Positions 48,415-58,830 of a stretch of 64,000 nucleotides of DNA are shown in pieces (positions within the stretch are counted from its first letter, which is position 1; the number at the start of each line of letters is the position of its first letter). Made by a program: the position numbers and the translations under genes. The DNA lies in assembly GCA_037102815.1 (NCBI GenBank), contig BTPP01000001.1:1823001-1887000 (forward strand), read 5' to 3'. Source of the DNA: Neurospora intermedia (lineage: Eukaryota; Ascomycota; Sordariomycetes; Sordariales; Sordariaceae). Below the pieces are notes generated by a model. It saw nothing but the letters and a program-made list of their open reading frames with translations, was not told the DNA's origin and did no database searches.

Positions 48415-49696
48415 TTAAGCAGTGGTCTCTCCGACCTCAGTTAACGCGACAACCTTTGGCTTTTCCTCTTCCTTCTTCTCCTCCACAGGCGCCGCCGCCG
48501 GTGTGGGCTCTGGAACAGCAGCAGCCTCGGGGGCCGGGACTGGCGCCTCGTTGTGAGCCTCCGTTGCCACTGGTACGGGAGCAGCAACAGGGGGAGGAGC
48601 AAGAGCAGTCTCGGAAGCAATAGCAGGCTCGGGAGCCAGAATGGTCTCGGGCCCAGCAGCCGGCTCAGGCGCAGAAGTGGCAGGAGTGGGCTCAGGAGCA
48701 GAGGTAGCAGCGGCAATAGGACCAGCAACGCCAACCTCAGCATACCCAGTGATGAAATCCTCCAGCTCGCCAATCTGCTGGCCACCGGCAACCCAGCGCT
48801 GGTACTTGGCCTCCCGCTTCTCGACGCACATCTTCTGCAGGGCGGGCCAGTAGGTGGCATGGTCGTAGTCGAACTCAAGAGAGCCGTTGAACTCGGTCCA
48901 GAGCTGCTCGGCAGGGACGTACTTCTTCATGTCCTCGTTGAACTTGAGCTTCTCGCGGGTGTTGGGGTCGATGAAGGGGGTGATGAGTTTGAAGAAGCCA
49001 TTGACAATCCAGGGAACTGTGGTTGGTCAGTTTTCGGGTGTTCGTCGGAGGTTGGGCTTTGCACATACCATTAATAATGAGAGCGCGCCCGAGTCTCTCG
49101 GGGTAGTGGTTCTGAAGGATGTTGAGAACTTCGCGAGCCTGACCGATGCCAGGAGCCGTGTTGGACCTGGACTTGCTCGACTTGAAGTTGATGAGCAGAG
49201 ACAGGGTCTCAACCTGGGGCGGCATAAGGTCGATAACGCGCTCGAGCATGAAGACGAGGTGCTGGACTTGGCGAGGAGAGGCCTCGGTGTTCTGGCGGCC
49301 AGGGTTCAGGTAATGGCAGACGCGGCCCTCCTTGTCGTAGCCCAAGATGATCTGCTTGCCGGTCTCGTTCTCGGGCGAGATGTGATCCGCAGTCAACTCC
49401 TCGACGCCGTACTCTCTCCTCCACGTGAGCGTGCCCAGGATGCGTTTCTCAGCCTCCTTTTGATTCCATTTCGTTGCGCGCAGAAAGCGGAGGAGACATT
49501 CCCGAGTCAACCAGAACTTCTCTCTATCGGTGATGGGACCGGCCTTGCCCTCAGTCGCTGGGACTTCCTTCCAGGTTTTGACTTGCTCGAGCAACCAGTT
49601 GTACTTTTCCTCCTGGTCAGCCGTAAGCGCCGCTTGGGGCTTGGGCTGGCTGTCAGGGGTAGGGGAAGCCAAAGGGACCTTGAGGACAGTGGCCAT
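48415..49696 (-). CDS. Sec14-like lipid transfer protein, Pdr16/Pdr17 type
   Basis: 409 residues from exons 49069-49696 and 48415-49016. The 52-nt intron (49017-49068) has a GTATGT donor, a CTGAC branch site and a CACAG acceptor; splicing joins GRALIIN to VPWIVNGFFKLITPFID. A CRAL-TRIO N-terminal helical part (about 50-105, with LLRFLRATKW) leads into the lipid-binding CRAL-TRIO domain (about 120-290), including GRPxxY-like GRVCHYLNPGRQ. Yeast Pdr16/Sfh3 and Pdr17/Sfh4 are cytosolic phosphatidylinositol transfer proteins linked to sterol balance and azole tolerance. The protein is longer than Pdr16 (351) because of a C-terminal tail of about 110 residues made almost only of Ala, Pro, Glu, Thr and Val. 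It diverges from the polymerase alpha B-subunit gene across 886 bp. Confidence 0.88.
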
Positions 49697-50582
49697 TTTG
49701 AGCGAGCGACGTGGTAAAGAATTTGGGAATTAAAGAGAGTAGAGTGAGCAAGATCAGAAAATGCAGGAAAAAACGGAAAGAGACGTAGGAGGTTGGCTTA
49801 GAAAAAGAAAGTTGAGATAAGTTGAAGTGGAAGTGCAGTGGAATTGGACGATGCCATCAGCCCAATCTCAAACGACCGACGATGTGTCAGCCGCAACCAG
49901 ATTAGGGGCTTTGATTGCTGGCCTCAGATCGCTTCGACGATCACGGAAATTGGCGAATGTCTTTCCGTCTGGACCGAAGCAAAGCCAAGACTTGCTTGGA
50001 AGCAAGATGTAGAAGATTTGTATTTCACCGTTGACAAGATATGCTAGCTCGACGGAAGATGTAACAAACCCAACGTGTCAATCTTCTCGAGTCTTGATGA
50101 AGCCATCCACCTGCTTGATGAACATTTTGCTGCCCCTGCGTTCACTTTGAAAAGTTTGGACGATCCGTCTGCAACTTGCAAGTACATCTCAAACTTGCAG
50201 CAGAGCGCCTTCCGGACTGTGGAGCTACAGGTAGGGAAGCCGCCGCGCACCAGCCACAGATCCCCTGAGCTATAGCGTCACACCCTGGAGACACAAGGAC
50301 CACCCCTGCCAATTGGGTTAGCGTGTGTTCGCGTTAATTGATTTCTACGGCGCGGTCAGCAATGGCGCGTTATGTAAATGTGTAGTGGTTTCCCCTCCAT
50401 GATCACATTCGTGATACCGAATTGTTTGTTTGTTTGTTGATTGTACCACTCAAGCTGCGACACACAACCCCGGAACCGATAGCTGTTGGAACTTAAAGTA
50501 GGGACCGCATCGACTATAACTGTCAAACACCACGAGCACCGAAGAGAAGAACGAGACGCAAACATTACCTGCCATTGCGATC
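49697..50582. promoter_or_regulatory. divergent promoter region of Sec14-like and Pol12-like genes
   Basis: 886 bp between two start codons on opposite strands. Open frames inside are short and unlike coding sequence. It must hold both promoters; I see no clear TATA box for either. Confidence 0.5.
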
Positions 50583-52712
50583 ATGGCCGATCCAGTCGTG
50601 GCCGAGCTCAACGAGCGCTTCGGCACTGCCAACACCGAGCTGTCTCCAGATGTCATATATGAGCTCCAATCGATCATGCGCCTACACGAACTCGACGTCC
50701 AAGATATGTTCTTCAAGTGGGAGTCCTACTGCATCAAGATGGACATGGACCAGCCTAAGATGTCCATGTCCACTGTTCGCAAGTTCAAGCAGGACCTACA
50801 AGATACACTAGAACGAGCAAACCGAGCTCAGGCGTTGGAGCAAGTCAAGACCGAAAAGCGACCGGGAGGAACACCAAGGCCAGGAGCGAGGAACAATAGC
50901 GATGTGTTCGGTATGCTCGATGGACTCACAACACCGGCAGCACGACGGGCAGCAAAGCTGGGTTCGGCTAGGAAAACACCAATGGGGACTCCCATCGGCT
51001 CTCGCTTAAAGAATGAGCCCGTAAGCTCGCCGATGAAGCTGGAGGCACAACTAGATGCCATGGGCGTGATTCCGTATGTCCAGACCAGTTCCCTGCATAC
51101 GTACTGTACCTTGCTAATTGTTCCAAGACCATCTTCTTTCAAAGACAGACCAAACGCCGGCGAAGTGATCGAAATCCTCAACGAAAATCTCCCTGCGCCC
51201 GAACCACCCATCGCTCCTTTCAGCGAGTCCCGCATCAAACTTACTGCCGCCTCCGATCTGAAGAAACTAGGCTACAAGCCACTAGCAATGAAGCTTTCTG
51301 AGGCATCCGAGATCTTGGACGACAGGATAGACGACTTCACAAATATGGTTCTGGAACACTACAAGTTGGACGAGTCGGTATTTGGCAGCGCGGCTATGCA
51401 GAGTACCACAGAGATCGTGGCAGTCGGGCGTGTCGCCTCTGACACGTCCGAGGGCAAGCTCAACGCCGCTTCCCTCGTGTTAGAAACCTCCAGAAAGTTG
51501 GGTGGCGGTTTCCGAGTACCCCTAAACGTCAGCAAGCTCAAGGGTTACCAGTTCTTCCCCGGACAGATCGTCGCACTGCGTGGAACCAATACCACAGGGC
51601 GCGAGTTCACCGTCAACGAAGTCATACGCATGCCTCTCATGGGCAATGCTGCCTCCACACTAGAGACCATGGCAGCACACCGCGAGAGGCTACGCGGCGG
51701 TCCGGACGCCATGGACACCGACGACGAAAACCCCATGCCTCTCAACGTCATTTTCGCCTCTGGCCCCTACACCGCCGATGACAACCTCGACTTCGAGCCT
51801 CTCCACACTCTCATCAACGAAGCAGCAGACACCTATGCCGACGCCGTCATCCTCACCGGCCCCTTCATCGACGCCGAGCACCCCCTCATTGCATCAGGCG
51901 ACTTCGACCTCCCCGAGGAAGCCGTCTACGATCCCGACGCCGCCACTATGAACACCGTCTTCAAGTACCTCATTTCGCCCGCGCTAAACCGACTCGTGTC
52001 CGCCAACCCGCACGTCACCATCCTGCTCGTTCCCTCGGTCCGCGACGTAATCGACCGCCACGTCTCCTGGCCGCAAGACCCCTTTCCCCGCAAGGAGCTC
52101 GGCCTGCACAAGAGCATCAAGATCCTTGGCAACCCAATGACGCTCAGCCTCAACGAGACATTGGTGGGGATCAGTAGCCAGGATGCGCTGTGGGAACTCA
52201 AGCATGAGGAGTTGATCGGCGGCACGGTGGAGGATACCAATGGCTTGTCGAGGGTGGCGAGGTATCTGATCGAGCAGAGGCATTACTTCCCGCTGTTTCC
52301 ACCGACGGATCGGACGAAGCTGCCCAAGACGGGGAGACAGGTGATTGATGGGCAGGCTGCGCCGGGCGCCATGCTGGATATCAGCTATTTGAAGTTGGGC
52401 GAGATGGTTAATGTGCGTCCGGATGTGTTGATTGTGCCGAGCGCGTTGCCGCCTTTCGCCAAGGTATGTTTCTTGTGGTGCTGATTTTGCTTTTCATCCC
52501 GAGAATGCGTGCAGTTACTGATTTTTTTTGTTTAGGTCATTGAAAGTGTGTTGGTCATTAACCCCGGGTATTTATCACAACGCAAGCGAGCTGGTACATA
52601 TGCCAGGATGACACTGTATCCGCCAAAACTGTCGGAGGCGGATGCTGCGCCAGGTGGGATGCTTGCCCACAGGATCTTTGAGAGGGCAAGAGTCGAGGTC
52701 ACCAGGATTTAA
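50583..52712 (+). CDS. DNA polymerase alpha subunit B (Pol12/POLA2)
   Basis: 667 residues from exons 50583-51073, 51128-52463 and 52536-52712. The second intron (52464-52535, GTATGT...TTTAG) is clear and adds the conserved C-terminus (VIESVLVINPGYLSQRKRAG ... ending VEVTRI). The first intron (51074-51127, 54 nt) is inferred: GTATGT donor, GCTAAT branch site, acceptor AAG rather than CAG/TAG. It has no stop and is a multiple of three, so a single open frame hides it. Removing it gives VIPPSSFKDRPNAGE, close to the YKxRxNxGE block of the family. The N-terminal helical domain (1-75) is followed by a linker, an OB fold and the inactive phosphoesterase domain (about 385-640). The protein is part of the polymerase alpha-primase complex in nuclear DNA replication. 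Confidence 0.9.
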
Positions 52713-52947
52713 ACTGGATCTCGAAGTTCTGGGGTTTGTAGACATGTCTTGATGATGTGAAAATTGGAGGTATAAATCTGGTTTCCATGTATTTGTATTC
52801 GGCATTGGCATGAGGATAGGTATAACCAGGTGGTTTGGCGTCGGGATGAAAAAATATACACATTCACCGGGGCCTTGACGATACAACAATATTAATGTGA
52901 GAAGTTCTTGCATGAGCCAACGAGGCCGCAGGTAGGCAAGACATGGA

Positions 52948-54531
52948 CTACCTAGTATCCACCTTTCTTCGCTTGTCGCTCTCATACCGGTCTCGCTCTC
53001 TGGATGGTGACCGTTTCCTCCGCTCGCCGTGGTCGCGATCACGATCACGTCTTGGGGACGGCGACCGGCGCCTCTCCCTGTAATCATCATCCCGACGTCT
53101 ATCGCGGTCTCGGCCACTATCCCGATCCCGGTGACGGTCCCTATCTCCGTCCCTGTCACGGTAACGGTCCCGAGAACGGTCTCTATCACGGTTGCGATCT
53201 CTATCGCCTCCCCTATACCGATCCTCACCACGCGGCCTGTCATCACCCCTTGACCTCTCCGGGGCGCTGTTCCGATCACCCAGCGGAATGGCATTCGAGC
53301 CCTTTGGCCCATCACCACCCCTATCCCTGTACCGATCCCTATGAGAGTCATCAGGCTGGAACCTTTCATCTCCAAACCTGTCAAACTCCCTCCCTGGCCT
53401 GTTGTCATGCAGGCGACCCCACTGTCCCGTATCTTCACTCTTGAGGTCTCTGTACTTGGTGGCGCCCTTTCTTCCCAGCTTGGTCATATCTCTCAGCTGC
53501 AGCGCCTTGGGCAACAGCTCCCGGTTCTTAACATCGTCCGCAAACCTCGCGCCCATAATGTCGCGCTTGTCCAGTCCCATCTCCTTGCTCTCATCCTGGT
53601 AGAAAGCACCCTTGTGAAAGTACTTTTGCATGTATGCCATTTTGCCTTTGCCCTCTTTCTCTTCTTTCTGCTGCTGCAGGTGTTTTTCATCTTCGGCACG
53701 ACGTTCTTCCTCCGTGAGGTTCCGTCGGCGCTCAATCTCTGCAAGTTCCTTCTCCTTGGCTTCGATGGCCTCGCGCTCGCGCCGGACGCGCTTCAGCTCT
53801 CGCAGCTTCCAGGCAGCGTATTCGGCTTCAGGGTCAATGTCATCCGTGTCGTCAACTTGGTCGTCTTCTGGGTCGGTGTCGTCGTCCCAGTGCTTCTTGC
53901 CAGCGGCGCGGGCGGCAAGGTCTTTCTTGATTTGTTCTTCGACAAGCTCGTCAGCGGCGCGGCGGCGGGCTTCTTCGGCAGCTGCTTCGTCTTCTTCGGG
54001 TGTCGATTTCTTGTTTGTCGAGGCGGAGTTGGATGCGGTTACTCCAGCTTCGCGGTCGGCCTTTCGAATGAACTTTGGTCGCAGCATCAACCGCCTTGGT
54101 GCTTCCTCTTCTTCTGAGCTCTCTTCCTCTTCCGACTCTTCTTCCTCGCTACCACTTTCCTCTTCCTCTTCGTCTTCCTCCTCTGTCACGAACCCTTCCT
54201 CTCTCGCTCTCTGTTCGGCCGCAATGCGCGCCTTCGCAGCTGCCTCCCGTCGCTTCTTCTCTTCTTCCCCGTTGTCTTGGGCGTTGCTGCCTATTCCGGC
54301 GGCTTTCAGGTTGATCTTGCCATCGTTGCCACGGCTGATGATTCGGCCAGGACCTGCTGCATTGGCGAACTTGGGTGCTGGCGCTTTCCGCGTGGGAGGC
54401 TTCTTGGGGGCTTCCTCCTCGTCTTCGGGAACGTTGTCGGATTCGGATTCGGAGTCGACACCGGTAGGCTTGCCGGCGCGGTAGCGTGGTGCCTTGACCG
54501 GGTTGGCCGTCATGCTCTTAGCTGGCGGCAT
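52948..54531 (-). CDS. MFAP1-like spliceosomal protein with RS-like tail
   Basis: 527 residues, one exon. Residues 1-110 include the MTANPVKAPRYRAGKP head. Acidic runs of Glu with SEEEES repeats follow (about 115-145), then APRRLMLRPKFIRKADRE, a long charged coiled coil (about 195-300) and the conserved MFAP1 block with KGKMAYMQKYFHKGAFYQDE and GRKGATKYRDLKSEDTGQW (about 300-385). The last 130 residues are Arg-Asp and Arg-Ser dipeptide repeats. MFAP1 (Spp381-related) belongs to the spliceosomal B complex in the nucleus and works with Prp38-type proteins; this is inferred from family. The RD/RS tail is longer than in animal MFAP1 and is typical of fungal versions. It converges on the Pol12-like gene with 235 bp between the stops. 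The start could also be the seventh residue (MTANP). Confidence 0.85.
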   Translation of the reverse strand: MPPAKSMTANPVKAPRYRAGKPTGVDSESESDNVPEDEEEAPKKPPTRKAPAPKFANAAGPGRIISRGNDGKINLKAAGIGSNAQDNGEEEKKRREAAAKARIAAEQRAREEGFVTEEEDEEEEESGSEEEESEEEESSEEEEAPRRLMLRPKFIRKADREAGVTASNSASTNKKSTPEEDEAAAEEARRRAADELVEEQIKKDLAARAAGKKHWDDDTDPEDDQVDDTDDIDPEAEYAAWKLRELKRVRREREAIEAKEKELAEIERRRNLTEEERRAEDEKHLQQQKEEKEGKGKMAYMQKYFHKGAFYQDESKEMGLDKRDIMGARFADDVKNRELLPKALQLRDMTKLGRKGATKYRDLKSEDTGQWGRLHDNRPGREFDRFGDERFQPDDSHRDRYRDRGGDGPKGSNAIPLGDRNSAPERSRGDDRPRGEDRYRGGDRDRNRDRDRSRDRYRDRDGDRDRHRDRDSGRDRDRRRDDDYRERRRSPSPRRDRDRDHGERRKRSPSRERDRYESDKRRKVDTR

Positions 54532-55139
54532 GACGGGCGTGGCTGTGGACGTGTAAAGCTGGTATCTGGATGGAAATGCAAGGCTGAATGATTAAGTACA
54601 GGTGGCGAACCTTGAGGACGGGCGGAATGGCGTTCAAAATGAAATGCTGGGAAATGCAACTTTCATGTCCGGGTGTAATGATGAAATTACAGTGCAACGT
54701 CACGTAGTACGATACGTGCAGTAAATTTCGTGACGCGGCAAGTGGACCTCGCAGCGGGTGTGTTTGTTTCCCGCTGCTGCCCGGCAGGGGCAGGGCCATG
54801 ACCCGGCGCAGCGATCGAATGCCCCGCATGACAGCCCTGTGTGCCGGTGTTCGGGGTGTTTGTTGGTCTGTGCTTTCCGACTTGCAGTGATGCGACGAAC
54901 GGAACACTCAACTCTTAGGACAGGAAGGGGCTTCAAGATTTGCAGAAAGCGCCTCTCCAGGCAGAAGGAAGTGAATGATGCCGTTTAGAAAAGAAGCAAG
55001 ATGCTGAGGAAGGTACAGAGCTCAACCAAGACAGGAGGAAAGTCCTGGAAGCAGGGTTGGGGACGAAGCATCCGGCGTATAGTACCTATTTACTATGTAT
55101 ATATTGGCCTCCCCAGCTGTTGTTTGACCCGTTCGTGTT
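54532..55139. promoter_or_regulatory. upstream region of MFAP1-like gene
   Basis: About 600 bp upstream of the minus-strand MFAP1 gene. No coding signal is seen on either strand. Confidence 0.45.
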
Positions 55140-55142
55140 CAC

Positions 55143-55188
55143 CCAATCAATCACTGCAGGCATCCCCGCCTTTCTACCTCTTTATAAG
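55143..55188 (+). promoter_or_regulatory. CCAAT and TATA-like promoter elements
   Basis: CCAAT at 55143-55147 and TTTATAAG with its TATAAG core at 55183-55188, about 35 bases apart, followed at once by a pyrimidine-rich stretch. This is the usual layout of a fungal core promoter facing right. It would drive the transcript-like locus that follows. Confidence 0.45.
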
Positions 55189-55212
55189 TTCCCTTCTTCT
55201 CCCCCCGACTTT

Positions 55213-56300
55213 TGTCCTCTGCTGCTCAAGCTTCACTTTTCCTCATTCGATACGCTCGCTCTCTTGCCAGTCTTCGCATCCCACGAACTGCACAGCATCA
55301 GCGACATTTCAGCAACACGGTCTTCTTTCCTCCTCCGACCTCCGGTGTCTCATATGTCATCGTCCTGTAATTCATGAGGCCCAACCGTATGATCCAACCT
55401 CACTGTCCTGCCAGCAGCATATTTGCCTCCTTTTCTTGCCCACAAGGTTTTCGTTCAGGCATTCTTCCTTGATGACATCGCCTTGAGGCTCGGTTCTCTT
55501 CCCAGTACGGCTTCGTTATCAGCACCGCAGCGCGTGTCATCGACTCTGGCCAGGTCTGAGGACAGGTCCGTCATCAAAGCGATCCAGTCAAGGTCATCGC
55601 GGACTCTTCCACTATCGTATGTCTGCCCTCACACCGCACATCATTCGTCTGCGCTTGAAACTGACCTCGGTCTCCCATACAGACCAATGCTGTGAGAATC
55701 GAGTACCTGGTAGCTGAGCGCAGTAACGAATCGCTCGACAAGCTGCTTTCTCTTCGTCGATGCCAGAGAATGGCGATCTTCTCGGCACCAGCAGAAACAA
55801 GAAGCGCCCTTGTCTTCGCATGGCCCTTGTCCGTCCTTGCCAATTCTCAACCAGAACCGGCGCGCAGTTCCTCTTGTTGCGCACTCTCGCTGGTCATCAC
55901 AGAAGCACCTTCAAGCACTGTCCTCACCCCGCATCATTGGTGAGGGCGGCGAAGTCGGCCTCTGCACCTCCACGCGGTGCCGCCCGGGAACCTGAATGCT
56001 GAATCCACCTTCTCGCGCCAACTTACTCAGACTCATATGCGAGAAAACAACTAGATACTTCTTCGACAGCATTCAGAGCAAACGCAGAGACGCAATCTCA
56101 AGTCTTGTCACGGCCACAACAACGGACTGATCACCCGAATCACAGAGCCGGATGGATCCTCCGACAAGACTACGACGGGGAAGTTCTATGGAAGCAGAGA
56201 CGATCGAACCCTCTTACCTCTCCTTTCACAGGCGACCCCACCCTCCCCTCCGGCTGTGTTGTCAACCACAGTTGGGCAGGAGTTTGGTCCGCCAAGTAGC
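55213..56300 (+). ncRNA. putative transcript without long ORF
   Basis: Downstream of the CCAAT/TATA pair the sequence has a CT-rich leader, then several short ATG frames (MSSSCNS, a 32-codon frame from 55374, and others) and a near-perfect intron at 55617-55682 (66 nt: GTATGT donor, CTGAC branch site at 55661-55665, CATACAG acceptor). Joining the exons in any frame gives no long protein. GC content and codon-like texture shift between frames up to about 56300, as in a frame-broken gene. It could be a long non-coding RNA, a very long leader rich in upstream ORFs, a decayed gene or a fast-evolving small protein gene with introns I failed to see. Start and end are approximate. Confidence 0.3.
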
Positions 56301-57852
56301 TGATGTGCAAAGTGTCTTTCCGCAGCCATGATCATACTCCTGTTATCGGCCGTCGCCGAGGGTGCTCACATGCAACACGCAGATTGCAAGCTGGAAACAG
56401 TTTTCCTTGTATTCTGTGTTGATCATATGGATGAGACCAAAGACAACGTTACATATCGAATTGCGAACATAGTTATCAGGTCTACAGCATCGGTAGTTGG
56501 CTTACGAGTCAGCCGCCGATGCTGCAGGCGTGACGACATCCGGTGTCCAAGTGTCTTGGCCCGGGGCCGGGGTGTCATTCTTTTTTGAAGTTTTTGCGGA
56601 TGGCGCCTGGGTCTGATGACGACTGGAGGTTCCGTCGTCGACGTTTCTCTCGGAGCATGCCAGGTGTGTTTTGAGAATGAGGTGTGCCGCTGTGTATGAG
56701 CTGGGCGGGTTCGATTCCTGTTTCTTTGGGCCCTAGTTTGGAGGGACGGCTAACACGGCACCACTGCCTTGCGATCTTGATGGCTATCCTTTACTCGGTA
56801 AAGAATAGGGCCGATCATGATGCGCAGAAAAAAAATGGACTTGCAAAAATCACCCAAAGACGTCAGATGTCTTTATGGAAGGCTGGACAGCTTGATGTGG
56901 ACGGAACTATTGGATCTGTTGGTATTTTGGCGGAGAGGTTGTAACGTCGATGGTGTATATTACTTGGTGTGTCTGTATAGTAGCTCTGTTGGTCTACTGG
57001 CCGACAGAGTATATCCGAGGCCTCGTCGGGCGCAGTGTCAATGTCGATGTGACCAGCTAGGCCGTCTGGAAGCACAATAATGCCGCCCGCATCATCAAGT
57101 ATGTGCGTTACACTTAGAATTTCAGAATTCATCACATTTGGTGCTAGATAATTTTGCTGTGCCTTCTAATCTGCCTCAAGATCTAGTTGACATTCCATTT
57201 CACGCCTCGTGCGATCTTGAGTTTGCCCAGTCACCTAGGTATCGTACGTACTTGGCAGTGAAAAGCCAGCTACCTACCCATATCATCTGAAATGCTTCAA
57301 GGTAGGCCCAATGCTACCTACCCAAACACCAAAACATGGCCAGTCAGAAAAGAGGCAGTTAAAAGGGTTTGCTTCACCACCCGCTCCATCGGTCAATCCT
57401 TCGTTAGACATAAGGAAAGTACTTAGACACTTGCCTGGTGAGGTAAAATCTAAACAGCAACGTGCCAGCCGTGCTGTTCCAGAGTTAATCCAGCATGGAG
57501 GTGATGTATGGTAGCTCATTGAAACCGAGGTTGATGACTTCTATCGCAGTATTCCTTTCTTTATGGTGTTTGTTCATGTTTCGCACAAAGCCTTTTTCTT
57601 GTTGTTCCATCCAGCAGCAGTGTGGGTGAAACATAATCACATGCGAATTTTACGATATATCATCAACTGAAAGGTGAATTGACTGAGATATCCCTTTCTG
57701 GTCACATAAATCACTCAGACAGTACTTCATCATCTGCTTAACTATTGAAACAAAGGCAAACGCATAGTAGCATTGCCTAGATGTTCGTGGAGATATGCAG
57801 GACAATGAACACACTCCATATACGTGTTTGACGGTCTTCTTTTTGGTTCTGG
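56301..57852. other. intergenic, no gene recognised
   Basis: No supported coding sequence. It is mixed in composition and moderately AT-rich after 57120. The word GGGTTCGATTCCTG at about 56705 resembles a tRNA T-arm, but no cloverleaf can be drawn around it. Confidence 0.5.
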
Positions 57853-57891
57853 ATGAAGTCAGTTCCGGCTCACATAGTCAGGAGCTCGAGA

Positions 57892-57897
57892 TATAAG
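57892..57897 (+). promoter_or_regulatory. TATA-like box of the H3-tail-like gene
   Basis: TATAAG lies 124 bases before the ATG at 58021. A start of transcription about 30 bases downstream would leave out the in-frame ATG at 57853, which supports the 58021 start. Confidence 0.5.
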
Positions 57898-58020
57898 AAT
57901 GGCCATACCTATATCTATCATCTCCTTCTCTCGTTACTCTACAGATTCCCATCATTCAGGGACCTAAACCACCAGCCAAAGTATTCAACTCACGCAACAC
58001 AACTTGCCAATCCCACCACC

Positions 58021-58830
58021 ATGTACAAGACGAAGCAGACAGCGAGACGCACTTTCCCTCCCCCGAACTTCAAAGCACCTGTCCCGCGTGAAAGCAGCTA
58101 CAGCGACTCTTACTCCCACGACTCCTGCCCCACATCCTCTTGCGACTCTTGCTTTGGATACATTTACGACAATGGCTATGACTCCAACACTGAGGAGTGG
58201 GATGAGGAAGACGACGAGGACGACGACGACGACGATGATGACGAGGCTCAGTCCTCCGCCTGTCAATCCCAGGTGACTGACCCGTTCTCCATGTCTTCCA
58301 TGTCTTCCCTCTTCGGTCCTCCTTCTTTTTCTTCTCAGCAACCTCATGGTTTTGCCCTCGTCGCTCCTTCCGTGCCTCCTTCCGTGCCTCCTTCCGTGCC
58401 TCCCTCCTTACCTTCAACCTCCAGGGGAGAGGAACGTGCTCAACAGTCACGGTGTTCCTGCCAGAAACCTTCCAAGGGGTATTGCCACGCCACTTCCGGT
58501 CCATCCAGTGGTGGTAATAACGGACAGAATCAAAACCCAAACACTACCGAAACTCAACTCTCCATCTTCAGCAACAATGGACAGACCGGAATCGGAACCG
58601 ATAAGCAAACCCAATCTACCGACAGTCAGGCGTTGGGACATTTGTTGGGCGATGGCCGTAGTGCTGCCGCCGACGTTAAGGGCAAGAATGGCAACGGCAA
58701 CGGCAACGGCATGATCAAGAACTTGAATGTGTATAATCCGAACATTACCATTCAAGTGACGCCGGAGAACTTTAATAGGTTCAGCAAGTTCTTTCCTCAA
58801 AAGTCAGGCAATGCCAGCAATGGGAAATAA
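58021..58830 (+). CDS. unknown acidic protein with histone H3-tail-like N-terminus
   Basis: 269 residues from the ATG at 58021, which has A at -3. An in-frame ATG at 57853 would give 325 residues, but it has a poor context and lies before the TATA-like box. The N-terminus is MYKTKQTARRT, followed after seven residues by KAP. TKQTAR equals histone H3 residues 3-8 (with K4 and R8), and KAP also occurs in the H3 tail. A Ser/Cys-rich part and a run of about 20 acidic residues follow (about 58-80), then four VPPS repeats from a 12-bp tandem repeat (58369-58405), a Gln/Asn/Ser-rich region, and a more ordered C-terminus (NLNVYNPNITIQVTPENFNR). No enzyme domain is recognised. A nuclear or chromatin role is a guess from the tail and acidic run. 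Confidence 0.7.
   Translation: MYKTKQTARRTFPPPNFKAPVPRESSYSDSYSHDSCPTSSCDSCFGYIYDNGYDSNTEEWDEEDDEDDDDDDDDEAQSSACQSQVTDPFSMSSMSSLFGPPSFSSQQPHGFALVAPSVPPSVPPSVPPSLPSTSRGEERAQQSRCSCQKPSKGYCHATSGPSSGGNNGQNQNPNTTETQLSIFSNNGQTGIGTDKQTQSTDSQALGHLLGDGRSAAADVKGKNGNGNGNGMIKNLNVYNPNITIQVTPENFNRFSKFFPQKSGNASNGK
58369..58405 (+). repeat. 12-bp coding tandem repeat
   Basis: TCCGTGCCTCCT repeated three times with a partial fourth copy, encoding Ser-Val-Pro-Pro units in the unknown protein. Copy number may vary between strains. Confidence 0.85.

Noticed and set aside
53341-54484. Ser-rich + strand frames of 258 and 284 codons
   Set aside because: Antisense shadows of the acidic and charged MFAP1-like gene.
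56700-56725. GGGTTCGATTCCTG resembling a tRNA T-arm
   Set aside because: No D-arm, anticodon arm or acceptor stem around it.
57853-58020. Upstream in-frame start for the H3-tail-like protein
   Set aside because: Poor start context and it lies before the TATA-like box; the added residues look like leader sequence.
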